A stretch of DNA of 50,130 nt, from assembly GCA_002786225.1 (NCBI GenBank), contig PEQN01000023.1:1-50130 (forward strand), given 5' to 3'. Source of the stretch: Leptospira sp. (GTDB taxonomy: Bacteria; Spirochaetota; Leptospiria; Leptospirales; Leptospiraceae). The position numbers were made by a program, and so were the translations under genes. Shown one piece after another: positions 7,340 to 17,376 of this stretch. How positions within the stretch are numbered: position 1 is the first letter of the stretch; every line of letters begins with the position of its first letter. Below the pieces are notes generated by a model. It saw only the letters and a program-made list of their open reading frames with translations. It had not been told where the DNA came from and did no database searches.

Positions 7340-10300
7340 TTACTGCGACTTGTACCTAAGGACAAGGGCAGTAATATCATCTTCGAATTTCTCTCCACCC
7401 AAAAAGCCTTTTAGTTCTTCTTTCAGAGCATCGATTATATCCTGAGGTTCCAAATGTTTGGATTTCCTCAAATAATTTTCTAAACGTTCTTCCCCATAAA
7501 ATTCTTTTTCGCGATTTCCTGACTCAACAATACCGTCTGTATAAAGAAAGAGTAAATCTCCTTCTTTGGGCTGAACCTTCTTAGATTTGAATTCAGCATC
7601 AGGAAAAACACCAAGCGGTTTTCCTTGGGTACTTAGTTCAAAAATGTCATCTTTCGTTACATGGTAAAAAGGAGGGTGACCAGCAGTTGTGTATTGGATA
7701 GTCTTATCTTTCACATTGAGTTCAGCAATCATAGCAGTCACAAAATTATTTCCAATTATAGAAAATAATGATTTATTAATGCCTTGCATGATTTTGGTAA
7801 TGGATTTTTCTCTTTGGATTTCGCTTTGGAATGCCATCTTAACCATGGATGCAATAAGGCAGGCAGGTACACCATGTCCAGAAACATCACATAAGAAGAA
7901 GTAGATTTTCCCGTCCTTTTCATAGATATCATAGAAGTCTCCACCAACCTCATCTAAAGGAATGTAAAGAGAAGCAAAAGAATAACCAGGTATAGCTGGC
8001 AGTTCTGTTGGAAGTAATTTACTTTGTATATCCCTTGCTAGTATAAGCTCTTTTTGCAATTGAGACAGTCTATGGTTTCTTTCTTTTTGCAGTTCTGATT
8101 TCGTCAATAAATTGCGAAGTCTTGCTTGTAGCTCTAAGGGTTGGAATGGTTTTGAAATATAATCATCTGCTCCTTGGGTAAAGCCCTCAAGCTTACCGTC
8201 AAGATCATTCATAGCTGTAAGCAGAACGATAGGAGTATTTTTTAGAATGCGGTGAGACTTAAGAGCCTTAGTCATTTGGAAGCCATTCATTATTGGCATC
8301 ATTACATCAGAGAGTATTAGTGAAGGTCGAATGTTTTCTGCTTTTTGGATTCCTTCTTGTCCATTGCTTGCTGCAACTAAATTGTAATCTTTGCTAAGTA
8401 AATTTTTCAGAAGATAAAGCATATCCGAGTTATCTTCCACAAGAAGTATAGTTTTCTTATTCGGATCTTCTATATAGATTTCTTCAGAGTGTGGATGGGA
8501 GGCAAGACTTCTCAGTACTTGATCGGAAAAGGAAGTATCCTGCATTTTCTTAGATGGATCTGCCTCGTTCATTCCTGATGAGCCTTCACCAACTTTTTCA
8601 TGAAGGAAGGGTAGATAGATACTGAATTCTGAACCAAGGCCCAATTCGCTTTTTACTTCTACGAATCCATTTTGTAATTCTGTAAGTTCTTTGACCAAAG
8701 AAAGACCAATTCCCGTTCCCTCAAAGATTCTTTCCTTACTCATATCTAGTTGCTGGAATCTTTCGAAAATTAAATTTAGCTTATCTTCTGGGATTCCAAC
8801 TCCACTATCAATTACTTGGATTCTAACATAAAATTGGTCCTGATAGTTTATTTCTTTTAGGGTAACTTTAATATTTCCATTGTTAGGAGTAAATTTGAAA
8901 GCATTAGAAAGTAGGTTGGAAATAATTTTCTCAGTTTTCTCAGGATCTAATATAGTTTCTATAGAGTCTTCAATATCAATATCTACTTGTATTTTTTTGG
9001 ATTCAGCCGAGATCTTAAAGGTGGAAACAAGTCCTCTAAGCAGTGAGGAAAGATTTGTCGGTGCTAATCTAAGATCCATTAAACCTGCTTCAATTTTAGC
9101 AAAATCTAAGAGATCATTGATTAAGCGAAGCAAACGTATATTATTTCTTTGAGATGTTTCAAGTAAAGATAGAGTTCCCGGATCAGAGGTTTTTTCTATA
9201 GCCTTCTCAAGAGGAAGCAGACTTAAAGTGAGTGGAGTCCTAAGCTCATGAGTAACATTGGCAAAGAAAGAAGTCTTTAATTTGTCAATTTCTAGCAATC
9301 TTGCATTCGTTGCAGATAGTTCCTTGGTTCGGATTCCTACTTCTTCAGAAAGATTTTTTGTTAGATATTCTAATTGGTTATGAACCTGGGCGAATTTCAC
9401 TGCAAGTGCAAAAGAAATGGAAATAATAAAGGCAAGAAATCCTGTCTCAACAAATTTGATCGTATCAAGAACACGCAAATAATTTAAGATATCATTTGTA
9501 GTAGATAAGGCAAAAACTACATAGCCTATGAGTATAACTAAGGAACCGCTTCTTCTTGCTTTCAATCCTCTATAAAGAAGCAACAATGGATAGGTTATAG
9601 AAATGCCAACTAATGATAGTAAGGTTGGAAGTATGAGTGAATTGTAACGACCAAATTGAGAAGGGCCCCAGAGATTCATCCCAAGGGTAATAAAAATCAT
9701 GAAAATGCAACAACCGATAATAAATTTTGCGAAAAAACCCTTGGGCAACTCTAGAAATTTATGGAAGAATTGAATCAGCCAAATAGGAAAGATGGTAACA
9801 GATAAGCAGACTCCAAAATAATAAAACCAAAAACTGTCCAAGAGCCAATAGGATAAGGTGCTGAAACTAAGATTATATATGGATAAAGAAAAACAAAGTA
9901 AGGAGTAATAAAGATATTCCTTATCTTTTTTACGTGAAACATACATCATCATGTGGTAGATTCCCACGAAGACAAAGATCGCAACAAGAATGGTATTCCA
10001 CATTAAATTCCTAAGGTATTTTTCTTGAACAACTTCCTTAGAACCTAAGTAGATATCATCTAAATTAAAACCACCCACTCCTCCATAACTTCCAACTCGT
10101 ATGAGTAAGACATTTTTGCCTTTAGGAAGAATCATTTCCTTGGGCAAGGTATGCAGTTTCATTTGGGTGGATCTTGCTTCAATATCTCCCTTAGCATCAA
10201 AACTTCCCGAACCATCTATGTATTTGCCATTCAAGTATACTGAATTCGCAAGTGCTATGTTGGGAGTCATGAGCCCCAAATCCTTGCCAGCAAGTTCTCT

Positions 10301-10603
10301 ATAAATTCGAAATTCTAATTTGTACCAAATATTGCCATAGTGCTCTATTCCAATTTGGTGCCAGATACCTGGTACTTGAATGGGTTTCCAGGAATTTGAG
10401 TTGATGTTTGGATAGCTTATGGGTGAGGTTTCACGAAAGGACAACCAATCACCAATAATGTGATAGGCTGTTTCTTGGTTTTCAAGAAGAAAGAAACCAT
10501 CCTTAACCCTTTCTTGTGAAGAGAGAGGGCTAAGGAAGACTAGATAAGCGAAGGTCGCTAGATGTAGAAATCTACGCTTTAGGATTTTCCAAGACAAGAG
10601 CAA
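7340..10603 (-). CDS. Hybrid sensor kinase-receiver-PP2C phosphatase fusion (7TM-DISM type)
   Basis: A 1087-residue signalling protein. Order: signal peptide (1-30), a 7TM-DISM extracellular beta-sandwich sensor (about 50-190), seven membrane segments (200-405), coiled coil, HisKA with His452 ('[19 protein letters not shown]'), HATPase_c (about 550-670, '[11 protein letters not shown]', '[11 protein letters not shown]'), receiver domain (about 715-835, phospho-acceptor Asp766 in 'LILSDVMMP'), and a C-terminal SpoIIE/RsbU PP2C phosphatase with 'VGGDFYD' (from 886), 'DVSGHG', 'YTDGIVES' and 'DDITALVL'. The phosphorelay thus appears to gate a serine phosphatase, as in partner-switching control of STAS anti-sigma antagonists. 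Start: GGAGG lies 8 bases before TTG 10603, inside the thiolase gene (32-base overlap), favouring this over TTG 10636. No ATG is available. Confidence 0.92.
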   Translation of the reverse strand: MLLSWKILKRRFLHLATFAYLVFLSPLSSQERVKDGFFLLENQETAYHIIGDWLSFRETSPISYPNINSNSWKPIQVPGIWHQIGIEHYGNIWYKLEFRIYRELAGKDLGLMTPNIALANSVYLNGKYIDGSGSFDAKGDIEARSTQMKLHTLPKEMILPKGKNVLLIRVGSYGGVGGFNLDDIYLGSKEVVQEKYLRNLMWNTILVAIFVFVGIYHMMMYVSRKKDKEYLYYSLLCFSLSIYNLSFSTLSYWLLDSFWFYYFGVCLSVTIFPIWLIQFFHKFLELPKGFFAKFIIGCCIFMIFITLGMNLWGPSQFGRYNSLILPTLLSLVGISITYPLLLLYRGLKARRSGSLVILIGYVVFALSTTNDILNYLRVLDTIKFVETGFLAFIISISFALAVKFAQVHNQLEYLTKNLSEEVGIRTKELSATNARLLEIDKLKTSFFANVTHELRTPLTLSLLPLEKAIEKTSDPGTLSLLETSQRNNIRLLRLINDLLDFAKIEAGLMDLRLAPTNLSSLLRGLVSTFKISAESKKIQVDIDIEDSIETILDPEKTEKIISNLLSNAFKFTPNNGNIKVTLKEINYQDQFYVRIQVIDSGVGIPEDKLNLIFERFQQLDMSKERIFEGTGIGLSLVKELTELQNGFVEVKSELGLGSEFSIYLPFLHEKVGEGSSGMNEADPSKKMQDTSFSDQVLRSLASHPHSEEIYIEDPNKKTILLVEDNSDMLYLLKNLLSKDYNLVAASNGQEGIQKAENIRPSLILSDVMMPIMNGFQMTKALKSHRILKNTPIVLLTAMNDLDGKLEGFTQGADDYISKPFQPLELQARLRNLLTKSELQKERNHRLSQLQKELILARDIQSKLLPTELPAIPGYSFASLYIPLDEVGGDFYDIYEKDGKIYFFLCDVSGHGVPACLIASMVKMAFQSEIQREKSITKIMQGINKSLFSIIGNNFVTAMIAELNVKDKTIQYTTAGHPPFYHVTKDDIFELSTQGKPLGVFPDAEFKSKKVQPKEGDLLFLYTDGIVESGNREKEFYGEERLENYLRKSKHLEPQDIIDALKEELKGFLGGEKFEDDITALVLRYKSQ

Positions 10604-11753
10604 TCCCTTGTCCTCCACCAATGCAAAGAGAAGCAACTCCGTAGCGAACTTTTCTTCTTCTCATTTCATAAGCTAGGGTTAGAGATACTCGGTTCCCTGA
10701 AGCTCCCAGAGGATGACCAATGGCAATTGCTCCTCCATTTACATTTGTTATTGCTGGATCCAAAGAAAGTTCTTTTTGAACGGCTAGGTATTGAGCTGCA
10801 AATGCTTCATTGACTTCAACAAGACCCATGTCTTTTAGACTGAGGCCAGCCATTTTGAGAGCCTTGGGAATTGCATGAGCTGGACCTATTCCCATCTTTG
10901 CTGGGTCACAGCCACTGATTCCAAAGCCTTTTATTATTGCAATAGGCTCCTTGCCCGCCTTCTTAGCAAAAGACTCAGAGGCAACAATTACAGCACTGGC
11001 ACCATCGTTGATACCCGATGCATTCCCAGCAGTCACACTTCCATCTTTCTTAAATGCAGGTTTAAGCCCTGGAAGTTTATCCTTACTTTCAGAACCTCTA
11101 ATAAATTCATCTTGTTCAAATACAATTGGCTTCTTACCTGGAATAGTAATGGAGACAATTTCTTCCTTCAACAAACCAGACTTAGTTGCTGCTTCCGCAC
11201 GAGATTGAGAAATGAGAGCCCAGTCATCTTGTTCTTCTCGTGAAATTTTGTACTGATCAGCAAGATTTTCCGCAGTATTACCCATAGGTAGGTTCACATA
11301 GAGATCTGTTAAACCTTGAGCAAGGGAATCTTCAAATTCAGTGTTTCCGTATTTGGCACCAAAGCGTGCATTTCGTACTACATAAGGTGCTTGGCTCATG
11401 GATTCTGCACCACCTGCTAGAATACAGTCTGCTTCATTTAGTATAATTCTTCTATATGCCTGGATGATGGCTTCCATACCTGAACCGCATAAACGGTTTA
11501 AAGTTAGAGCAGGGGAACTGATTGGTGCTCCTACTTTTAATCCAATGTGCCTTGCAAGGTAGATTGCATCCTTGCTGGATGGGACTACATTTCCCCAAAT
11601 CGATTCCTCTATGTCAGTTGCCTGAACACCAGATCGGGAGATGGCTTCATTTGCAGCCAAAACCCCAAGGTCTATAGCTGAAAGATCTTTGATTGTTCCG
11701 CCAAAACTTCCGAAAGCAGTTCTAGCTCCGTCGAGAATGAAAATTTTTTCCAT
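10572..11753 (-). CDS. Acetyl-CoA acetyltransferase (thiolase)
   Basis: A 393-residue thiolase of the usual length. Active-site residues are all visible: acylated Cys89 in '[12 protein letters not shown]', the 'NEAFAAQ' segment (315-321), His347 in '[14 protein letters not shown]' and Cys377 in '[11 protein letters not shown]'. It catalyses reversible thiolysis or condensation of acyl-CoA in the cytosol; whether it serves beta-oxidation (FadA-like) or acetoacetyl-CoA formation (AtoB-like) cannot be settled, although length and motifs favour the acetyl-CoA acetyltransferase group. Its 3' end overlaps the hybrid kinase gene downstream. An enoyl-CoA hydratase and an acyl-CoA dehydrogenase elsewhere in the window fit a lipid-catabolising organism. 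Confidence 0.95.
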   Translation of the reverse strand: MEKIFILDGARTAFGSFGGTIKDLSAIDLGVLAANEAISRSGVQATDIEESIWGNVVPSSKDAIYLARHIGLKVGAPISSPALTLNRLCGSGMEAIIQAYRRIILNEADCILAGGAESMSQAPYVVRNARFGAKYGNTEFEDSLAQGLTDLYVNLPMGNTAENLADQYKISREEQDDWALISQSRAEAATKSGLLKEEIVSITIPGKKPIVFEQDEFIRGSESKDKLPGLKPAFKKDGSVTAGNASGINDGASAVIVASESFAKKAGKEPIAIIKGFGISGCDPAKMGIGPAHAIPKALKMAGLSLKDMGLVEVNEAFAAQYLAVQKELSLDPAITNVNGGAIAIGHPLGASGNRVSLTLAYEMRRRKVRYGVASLCIGGGQGIALVLENPKA

Positions 11754-11877
11754 AAAACCTAGTTTTCTGGTTGGTGGAAAAAAGAAACTAAAGATTCAAA
11801 GAAACTATAGCATTATTTTTCTAAAAAATAAAGAAAAATCAATTGCCATTTTCCGCTCATTATTCCTACAATTTGCC

Positions 11878-13284
11878 ATGAATTATAGTAAAGAACCGTT
11901 TTTTGGATGGAAACCGCCCTTACTTTCCTCTCAAATATCTAAATTAGTTTCCCTTGGAATTTCCAAGATGTATAAAATAGACAAAAATGAAGAAATTCCC
12001 CTAACTTCAGTCGATTCAAGCATCCATAAAGGTCTTAAGCTGATTCATAGAGGAGACGGTCCCAAGATAGGAAAGGGTTTGGTTGTTGGATCGGTTCGTA
12101 TGGGCTATGGTCATCATAGAATGGCACTTTCCGTTTATTCCCATTCTATCGCTAAGAAAATTCCCTCCTATCTGCATGATCTACTTTCTATAGACTCACC
12201 TGAGGCCAATGCCATAGGGGATGTGGACGGCGCCTATAGCTACTTTAGTCGGCTTTCAGCAGATATGGGCGGGCCTATAGAATGGCTTTGGGGGAATATA
12301 ACCAATTCGGGCAATGAGTCCTCTTTGTATTTTTCCACCTTGCTTGCAAGCCAATACAAGCGCTTGATGCAAGACATCCCCAAAGACAATCCTATTGTAA
12401 CAACGTATCCACTCAATGGTCAGATTGCAGTAGAGTCTGGTTTCAAAAGAGTGGTCCACCTAATTTGTGATAACCACCCCCAACACTATCTACTTGTTCC
12501 TGGAGCCTTAAATCTTGTTCAAACAGAACACAATCTCAAAGGATTCCTTAAGATGGGCGTTCCCAGAGAAAACTTAGAACTTGCTGGACACTGGATTACG
12601 GAAGATATCTTAAGGAATGTTTCCGAAGACTCTGACGAAAGAATGAAAAGAACTAAGAACCGTTCTGCGAAAAGATTCCTGATTCCTATTGGTGGCGCTG
12701 GGGCGCAAAAGTCTTATCTCACCAGTCTCATTGAGCTTTCTAAGGATCAATTGAATGCTGGTGAATTTAAATTTTTCTTGAATGCTGGTGATCACGAACA
12801 TGTTTACAAGCATTTGCTGGAAGCAGTGGAAAAACTTGGGATAGAATACGAGGTGATTCGTTCTTGGAATGATCTCAAAGAATTTACAGCTAGAAACAAA
12901 CTCTCCGACAAGCAAGATTCCAAGCTTAAGCCCATTACACTTTTCTATTTCATGACTCATTCGGAAGGATTTTCGGCAACTGATAGCCTAATTCGGATTT
13001 CAGATGTTTTGGTTACCAAGCCTTCTGAGCTTGCATTCTATCCTGTGCCTAAAGTCTTTATCAGAAGGGTAGGTGACCATGAAGAAAAGTCCGCCTTATA
13101 CTCTCTTGAGTTAGGTGAAGGTTCTGTTGAGTGTAGAGAACCCAGCCATGCATTTGATATCATGCTTCTTTTCTTAAAAAGCCCAGAAGTCTCCATGCGG
13201 ATGAATGAATGTGTGATTGCTAATGCCCAAAAACAAGTCTACAGCGGAAGCAAGAAGGCTGTGGAAATTGCAATGAATGCTTGA
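11878..13284 (+). CDS. GT-B fold glycosyltransferase-like protein (MGDG synthase/MurG-like)
   Basis: A 468-residue protein not recognised by name. The N-terminal half has 'VGSVRMGYGHHRMALS' (about residue 70), resembling the glycine-rich GGGH loop that opens MGDG synthase-type transferases. Then come 'DNPIVTTYPLNGQIAVES' and 'HLICDNHPQHYL' like their acceptor domain. The C-terminal half begins at 'FLIPIGGAGAQKS' and includes 'RISDVLVTKPSELAFYPVPK', which parallels the nucleotide-sugar-binding half (ADlvItKPgg type). A GT-B retaining or inverting sugar transferase acting on a lipid is a reasonable inference, but substrate and activity are unknown. The open frame extends upstream over the thiolase start; ATG 11878 is the first that clears it. 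Its ribosome binding site is weak, and ATG 11968 is an alternative. Confidence 0.75.
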   Translation: MNYSKEPFFGWKPPLLSSQISKLVSLGISKMYKIDKNEEIPLTSVDSSIHKGLKLIHRGDGPKIGKGLVVGSVRMGYGHHRMALSVYSHSIAKKIPSYLHDLLSIDSPEANAIGDVDGAYSYFSRLSADMGGPIEWLWGNITNSGNESSLYFSTLLASQYKRLMQDIPKDNPIVTTYPLNGQIAVESGFKRVVHLICDNHPQHYLLVPGALNLVQTEHNLKGFLKMGVPRENLELAGHWITEDILRNVSEDSDERMKRTKNRSAKRFLIPIGGAGAQKSYLTSLIELSKDQLNAGEFKFFLNAGDHEHVYKHLLEAVEKLGIEYEVIRSWNDLKEFTARNKLSDKQDSKLKPITLFYFMTHSEGFSATDSLIRISDVLVTKPSELAFYPVPKVFIRRVGDHEEKSALYSLELGEGSVECREPSHAFDIMLLFLKSPEVSMRMNECVIANAQKQVYSGSKKAVEIAMNA

Positions 13285-13315
13285 AGAAGTTTAATATTTA
13301 AAAAGTCTTGGTCTA

Positions 13316-14566
13316 ATGAAGCTACGAATTATTCTTAAGAATCTAGGACCGGGACTTTTGTATGCAGGAGCAGCAGTTGGAGTAAGCCATTTGGTTCAAT
13401 CCACTAGGGCTGGTGCCATGTTTGGTTTCGACTTGGTAGCTGCTGTCCTAATCGTAAATTTTCTCAAATACCCATTTTTCGAAATAGGAACAACATATAC
13501 AGTTGCAACTGGAAATGTTTTACTGGAAGGCTACAAAAACTTGGGGCGCTGGTCTCTTTGGGTGTTTCTAGGGATTTCTGTTGGGACTATGTTTATTATC
13601 ATTGCCGTTGTTACTATGGTAACCGCTGGATTGGTTCATAACCTAACGGGCATTGAATTCAAGCTATGGCAATGGAGTGCCATTATTTTAGGTTTTTGTA
13701 TTGTGGTCTTGGTGGCAGGGAAGTATAAATTTCTAGATTCCGTCATTCGCCTTGTAATCTTGCTTCTAACTATCTCTACTTTTATTTCTCTATGCTTAGC
13801 AATTTATGCATCCCCTGAGCAAGTAGTAGCCGGGAAACACTTTGATGTCTTTTCTTCTGTAGATGTCCTCTTTCTAGTCGCCTTACTTGGTTGGATGCCC
13901 ATACCGATAGAGGCAGCCGTCTGGCAATCGGATTGGACTCTCGCTGCCAAGGAGGAGAGAGGTTCCATGCCCAGCATGCAGATGGCTTTGATTGATTTTA
14001 AGGTTGGCTATTGGGGAACAACAGTTCTTGCTCTCGCCTTTCTTTCCTTAGGTGCTATAATGATGCATGGATCTGGTACAGAATTTTCAGCGAATGCTGT
14101 AACTTTTTCGGATCAATTGGTTCAACTGATTAGTAAGAACCTAGGACTTTGGGCTTATCCCTTTATTGCAACAGCTGCTTTTCTTACCATGTTTAGTACT
14201 TCCATTACTTGCATAGACGCCTATCCTAGGGTGGTCGCAAGAACTTGGAAGATTTTATATCCCAATCAAATCAAAGATCTCGATAAGGCTTATTGGGTAT
14301 TGATAGTTCTAGTTGCTCTTGGTGCTGTAGCCATTTTAATTTTCTTCCAAGAGAGTATGAAGACTATGGTGGATTTTGCAACTACAATATCTTTTGTTAC
14401 AGCACCCATCATTGCATTTATACATTTTAAAATCTCTAGGTCTAAAGAAATCCAAGAGAAGCATCCAAGTTCCCTTCTATCTAAGGTGGTATCTTGGCTT
14501 GGACTTGTTTTTTTAACAGTTTTTGCTTTGTATTATTGTTATATTCAAATTTCCAAAAGTCTTTGA
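13316..14566 (+). CDS. Nramp-family transporter, divergent
   Basis: A 416-residue polytopic membrane protein with about 11 hydrophobic segments. It opens with 'LGPGLLYAGAAVGVSHLVQS', aligning with the Nramp TM1 start ('GPG...'), and continues with Nramp-like spacing. However, the metal-binding motif DPGN of TM1 is absent (the equivalent place reads AAVGVSH). The TM6 motif MPH is also lost, reading 'GWMPIPIEAAVWQSD'. It is thus a member of the wider Nramp/APC-like group with altered binding residues, and the transported ion cannot be assumed to be Mn or Fe. Translation of the downstream NhaC gene starts 2 bases after its stop. Confidence 0.8.
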   Translation: MKLRIILKNLGPGLLYAGAAVGVSHLVQSTRAGAMFGFDLVAAVLIVNFLKYPFFEIGTTYTVATGNVLLEGYKNLGRWSLWVFLGISVGTMFIIIAVVTMVTAGLVHNLTGIEFKLWQWSAIILGFCIVVLVAGKYKFLDSVIRLVILLLTISTFISLCLAIYASPEQVVAGKHFDVFSSVDVLFLVALLGWMPIPIEAAVWQSDWTLAAKEERGSMPSMQMALIDFKVGYWGTTVLALAFLSLGAIMMHGSGTEFSANAVTFSDQLVQLISKNLGLWAYPFIATAAFLTMFSTSITCIDAYPRVVARTWKILYPNQIKDLDKAYWVLIVLVALGAVAILIFFQESMKTMVDFATTISFVTAPIIAFIHFKISRSKEIQEKHPSSLLSKVVSWLGLVFLTVFALYYCYIQISKSL

Positions 14567-14567
14567 A

Positions 14568-15953
14568 ATGAGTCTTGGAAATGCAAGCTTTCCTGTATTA
14601 GTTCTCATCATAGGACTTGTTGTAAGTATCCATTCTTGGGGTAAGGATTCTATCCAAGGTCCAAGTCAATTTTTTTTGTTGTTTGCAGGCTTTATAGCTA
14701 TCTTTTCTCAGCTTGCATCTGCTATACGGAACAAGGCATTTAGAATTTTTGCCAGAAAGCTTTATTTAGCCATACTGGAAAATGTTAAAAACGTAAGCAT
14801 AGCAATTTGGATTTTGTTTTTAGTGGGTGCATTGATAGGTTCTTGGTCTGTTTCTGGGATTCTGCCAGGAATGATCTTGCTTGGACTTAAGACCATACGT
14901 CCAGATTTATTTTTAGTTGGTGCTTGCTTTGCTTGTTCTTTGGTGTCTCTTGCTTCAGGGAGTTCCTGGTCAACGGTTGGAACAATAGGGCTTGCACTTA
15001 TGGGGCTAGGCAAAGTTTGGGATTTTCCACCGGGGCTAGTAGCTGGTGCAATTCTATCTGGTGCTTACTTTGGGGACAAAATGTCAGCCTTATCCGATAC
15101 AACCAATTTGGCTTCAGGAATTTGTAAGGTCCCACTTTCTGCTCATATTCGCTTTATGTTGCCGACAACTTCCCTTTCTATTATCTTGAGTCTTGTAGTT
15201 TATGCAATCTTAGGCTTTCAATTTGAACCTTCAACTATAGAAAATCTAGGTTTAGAATCTACTCTTGAATCAGCTTTCCCACTTTACTATCCAAGTTTTC
15301 TTGTTCCTATTTTTGTAATAGCATTCGTATCTTTGGGCTTACCTGCTATCCCTTGTTTGTCGATAGGAGTTCTTGGTGGCGTCCTGATCTCTATTGGAAT
15401 TCGAGCCCAGGATTTTGCCATTGTTTTGGAATCCTTAGTCTTTGGATACAAATCAACATTAGGCGATAGTTCCCTTGATGAATTGCTCTCAGGCGGCGGA
15501 ATTCTCGCAATGTTTCCCACTGTTGTTTTGATTCTTTCAGCTATGGTCTTTGGTGCATGTATGGAATTCTCGGGGAAGATGGATCGTATCATATCTGAAA
15601 TTCTAAAAATGGCAACGAGTCCTAAGAAATTGCTCTATTCTACTATGGGATTCTGTATTTTTGCAAATTTAAGCACTTCTGACCAATATCTATCTGTAGT
15701 AATTCCAGGCAAAACCCTCAAACCAAGTTATGAGAAAATGAATATGGATCTTCGTTATCTCTCTCGTACCTTAGAGGATTCGGGAACTATAACTTCTGTT
15801 CTTATACCATGGAATTCATGTGGAGTTTTTATGAGCACAAGCTTAGGAATTTTAACCTTAGCTTATTCGCCTTTTTGTTTTTTTCATTGGATACATCTTA
15901 GCATTACCATTCTCAACATAGGAAAAAAAGATAATTTTTCTGTGATAGAATGA
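14568..15953 (+). CDS. NhaC-type Na+/H+ antiporter
   Basis: A 461-residue polytopic membrane protein of the NhaC/arginine-ornithine-type antiporter family. It has repeated hydrophobic helices, 'SLASGSSWSTVGTIGLALMG' (the family serine/threonine-rich helix), 'GAYFGDKMSALSDTTNLAS' and 'NLSTSDQYLSVVIPGK'. These are characteristic NhaC motifs (the GDKxSPLSDTTNLA signature). Expected role: electrogenic exchange of cytoplasmic Na+ for H+, or another cation or substrate antiport. The open frame extends 15 codons into the Nramp gene; ATG 14568, immediately after that gene's stop, is preferred. Probable two-gene transport operon. Confidence 0.9.
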   Translation: MSLGNASFPVLVLIIGLVVSIHSWGKDSIQGPSQFFLLFAGFIAIFSQLASAIRNKAFRIFARKLYLAILENVKNVSIAIWILFLVGALIGSWSVSGILPGMILLGLKTIRPDLFLVGACFACSLVSLASGSSWSTVGTIGLALMGLGKVWDFPPGLVAGAILSGAYFGDKMSALSDTTNLASGICKVPLSAHIRFMLPTTSLSIILSLVVYAILGFQFEPSTIENLGLESTLESAFPLYYPSFLVPIFVIAFVSLGLPAIPCLSIGVLGGVLISIGIRAQDFAIVLESLVFGYKSTLGDSSLDELLSGGGILAMFPTVVLILSAMVFGACMEFSGKMDRIISEILKMATSPKKLLYSTMGFCIFANLSTSDQYLSVVIPGKTLKPSYEKMNMDLRYLSRTLEDSGTITSVLIPWNSCGVFMSTSLGILTLAYSPFCFFHWIHLSITILNIGKKDNFSVIE

Positions 15954-16027
15954 AGTAAATCTCAACTACATAGGCAGTTTGGAATATTTCTCATTTGACA
16001 AAAAAATGGATAATCCAATCTGCCTGT

Positions 16028-16900
16028 ATGAACAATGATTATACTAAACTAAAAACTATTTCCGAACAAGTTGTCCATGCTTACTCGACGTATCTTCATC
16101 TGGGTGACAAAAGTCGTTTCAAAGAAATTGCACCCTATTTTATGAGGCAATACTTACAGAGTTTATACAAGGATGAAGATAGATCTTCAGAAGCATATAT
16201 CCGTTGTTATGAGAGAATAGAACATTTCTTGCAAAAGTACGAACATAACTATAACACAGAAATAAATCATCTTCTTCCTTACTTGAAGCGCTGTGCTATC
16301 AATCAGTACTTGAATGTTCGTAAGGCTGAACTTAAGCTAGTTCGAGAGCTTCCCACTGTAGTTTTTGATGATGAATATTCCCAGCCCAATCCAGGATACA
16401 GTCTGCTACCAAAAGAAAGTAGAAAATTGCTTTTAGAATCCTTGAAAAAGGATGATCCGAAATTTGCTGTAGCTTTTAGTCTGAAATTTGATTTGCCCAT
16501 GCCTGTTGAATCTTTGGAATTTTTATACCAGGAACTCTCCCTAAGAGGGATTTCCCAAAGAGATTTTTGGGAGAATCACCGACTGAAGCGAATGAAATGG
16601 AAATCCACCAAGCAACAACATCTTTCTCGCATCAACCATCTCAACCAAAAAATCATGGACCAGCCTTTCTCAGAAAATAAATTCAAATGGAAGCAATACA
16701 AGCAAAACCGACTCAGATCCCTAGATTATCATATGGTCGTGGGCCTGTACAGTTACTCAGAACTTGGGGACTTATTAAAAATGACACCAGAATCCCTGGC
16801 AAGGTGTCTCAGATACCGTACTATAAAATGGAAAAGGACATGGGAGAATTCAAAAGAAGCAGTTTTTGGAAAAAAATCGCATAAAATTTTCTCTAAATAA
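16028..16900 (+). CDS. Uncharacterised protein, possibly sigma-factor-like
   Basis: A 290-residue, basic, helical protein with no signal peptide or membrane segment. Residues about 70-105 ('LLPYLKRCAINQYLNVRKAE') resemble sigma-70 region 2 of ECF factors (typical form: RAWLYRIARNLALDYLRKR). Near the C-terminus 'SYSELGDLLKMTPESLARCL' looks like a helix-turn-helix. A gene for a STAS anti-sigma antagonist follows 90 bases downstream, which is suggestive. The middle (about 140-220) is unlike known sigma factors and I cannot assign it. The sigma reading is an inference of modest strength. A TTG at 15995 in the same frame is an alternative start; ATG 16028 has no good ribosome binding site either. 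Confidence 0.6.
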   Translation: MNNDYTKLKTISEQVVHAYSTYLHLGDKSRFKEIAPYFMRQYLQSLYKDEDRSSEAYIRCYERIEHFLQKYEHNYNTEINHLLPYLKRCAINQYLNVRKAELKLVRELPTVVFDDEYSQPNPGYSLLPKESRKLLLESLKKDDPKFAVAFSLKFDLPMPVESLEFLYQELSLRGISQRDFWENHRLKRMKWKSTKQQHLSRINHLNQKIMDQPFSENKFKWKQYKQNRLRSLDYHMVVGLYSYSELGDLLKMTPESLARCLRYRTIKWKRTWENSKEAVFGKKSHKIFSK

Positions 16901-16935
16901 TAAAAGAGTTTTTTTTTAATGAGGTTAAAAAATAG

Positions 16936-16963
16936 TTTACAGAGTCGTCGTTTAGAATAAATT
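16936..16963 (+). promoter_or_regulatory. Possible promoter of the STAS gene
   Basis: TTTACA (16936-16941) and TAAATT (16958-16963) are separated by 16 bases and lie upstream of the STAS gene in the 90-base gap after the sigma-like gene. The -35 is 5/6 and the -10 is 4/6 to the vegetative consensus. This is a weak call in AT-rich DNA. Confidence 0.25.
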
Positions 16964-16990
16964 AATCTCGCAAAACACAAAAATAGGGTT

Positions 16991-17332
16991 ATGAAAATAA
17001 AAGTTACTAGTAAAAATGATGTTCATATTATAAAAATTGAAGGCGCTATCAAGGCTGGAAATGAATTTGAATTGGGTGAGAAAATTGAATTGTACATCAA
17101 GAAGGGAGAGGTTCCTAAATTTATTGTTGATTTAAAGAAGGTTCCTTTTATTAATTCAGCTGGACTTGGAACTTTTTTAAACATTTTCAAGCATATCGAT
17201 GGTTTGAATGGAAGAATCGTTTTTGCAAATTTGAACTCAGATATAGAAAATCTTATGGAAATCACCAAACTCGCTAGTATTTTTGAAATTTATAAGACTC
17301 TTGAGGAAGCCATAGAATCCTTCGAATATTAA
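16991..17332 (+). CDS. STAS-domain anti-sigma factor antagonist
   Basis: A 113-residue single STAS domain of SpoIIAA/RsbV type. The conserved loop 'VPFINSAGLGTFLNI' carries the serine (Ser56) that anti-sigma kinases phosphorylate and PP2C phosphatases of the RsbU/SpoIIE type dephosphorylate. In the unphosphorylated state such proteins bind the anti-sigma factor and free its partner. No anti-sigma kinase is encoded next to it, but two RsbU-type phosphatases are present in the window (7340-10603 and 34740-36134), and spirochaetes usually scatter these parts. It sits after a possible sigma-like gene. Confidence 0.93.
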   Translation: MKIKVTSKNDVHIIKIEGAIKAGNEFELGEKIELYIKKGEVPKFIVDLKKVPFINSAGLGTFLNIFKHIDGLNGRIVFANLNSDIENLMEITKLASIFEIYKTLEEAIESFEY

Positions 17333-17376
17333 AATTCGATTTTTCTTTCTGATTCCTGAATCGTCTTGGTAACAAT

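Noticed and set aside
10875..11243. A 122-codon plus-strand frame
   Set aside because: It is antisense to the thiolase, whose active-site motifs are intact.
11641..11877. Upstream extension of the GT-B gene
   Set aside because: It overlaps the thiolase N-terminus on the other strand and adds no recognisable domain.
15995..16020. TTGACA as a -35 box before the sigma-like gene
   Set aside because: No acceptable -10 hexamer is found 16-18 bases downstream.
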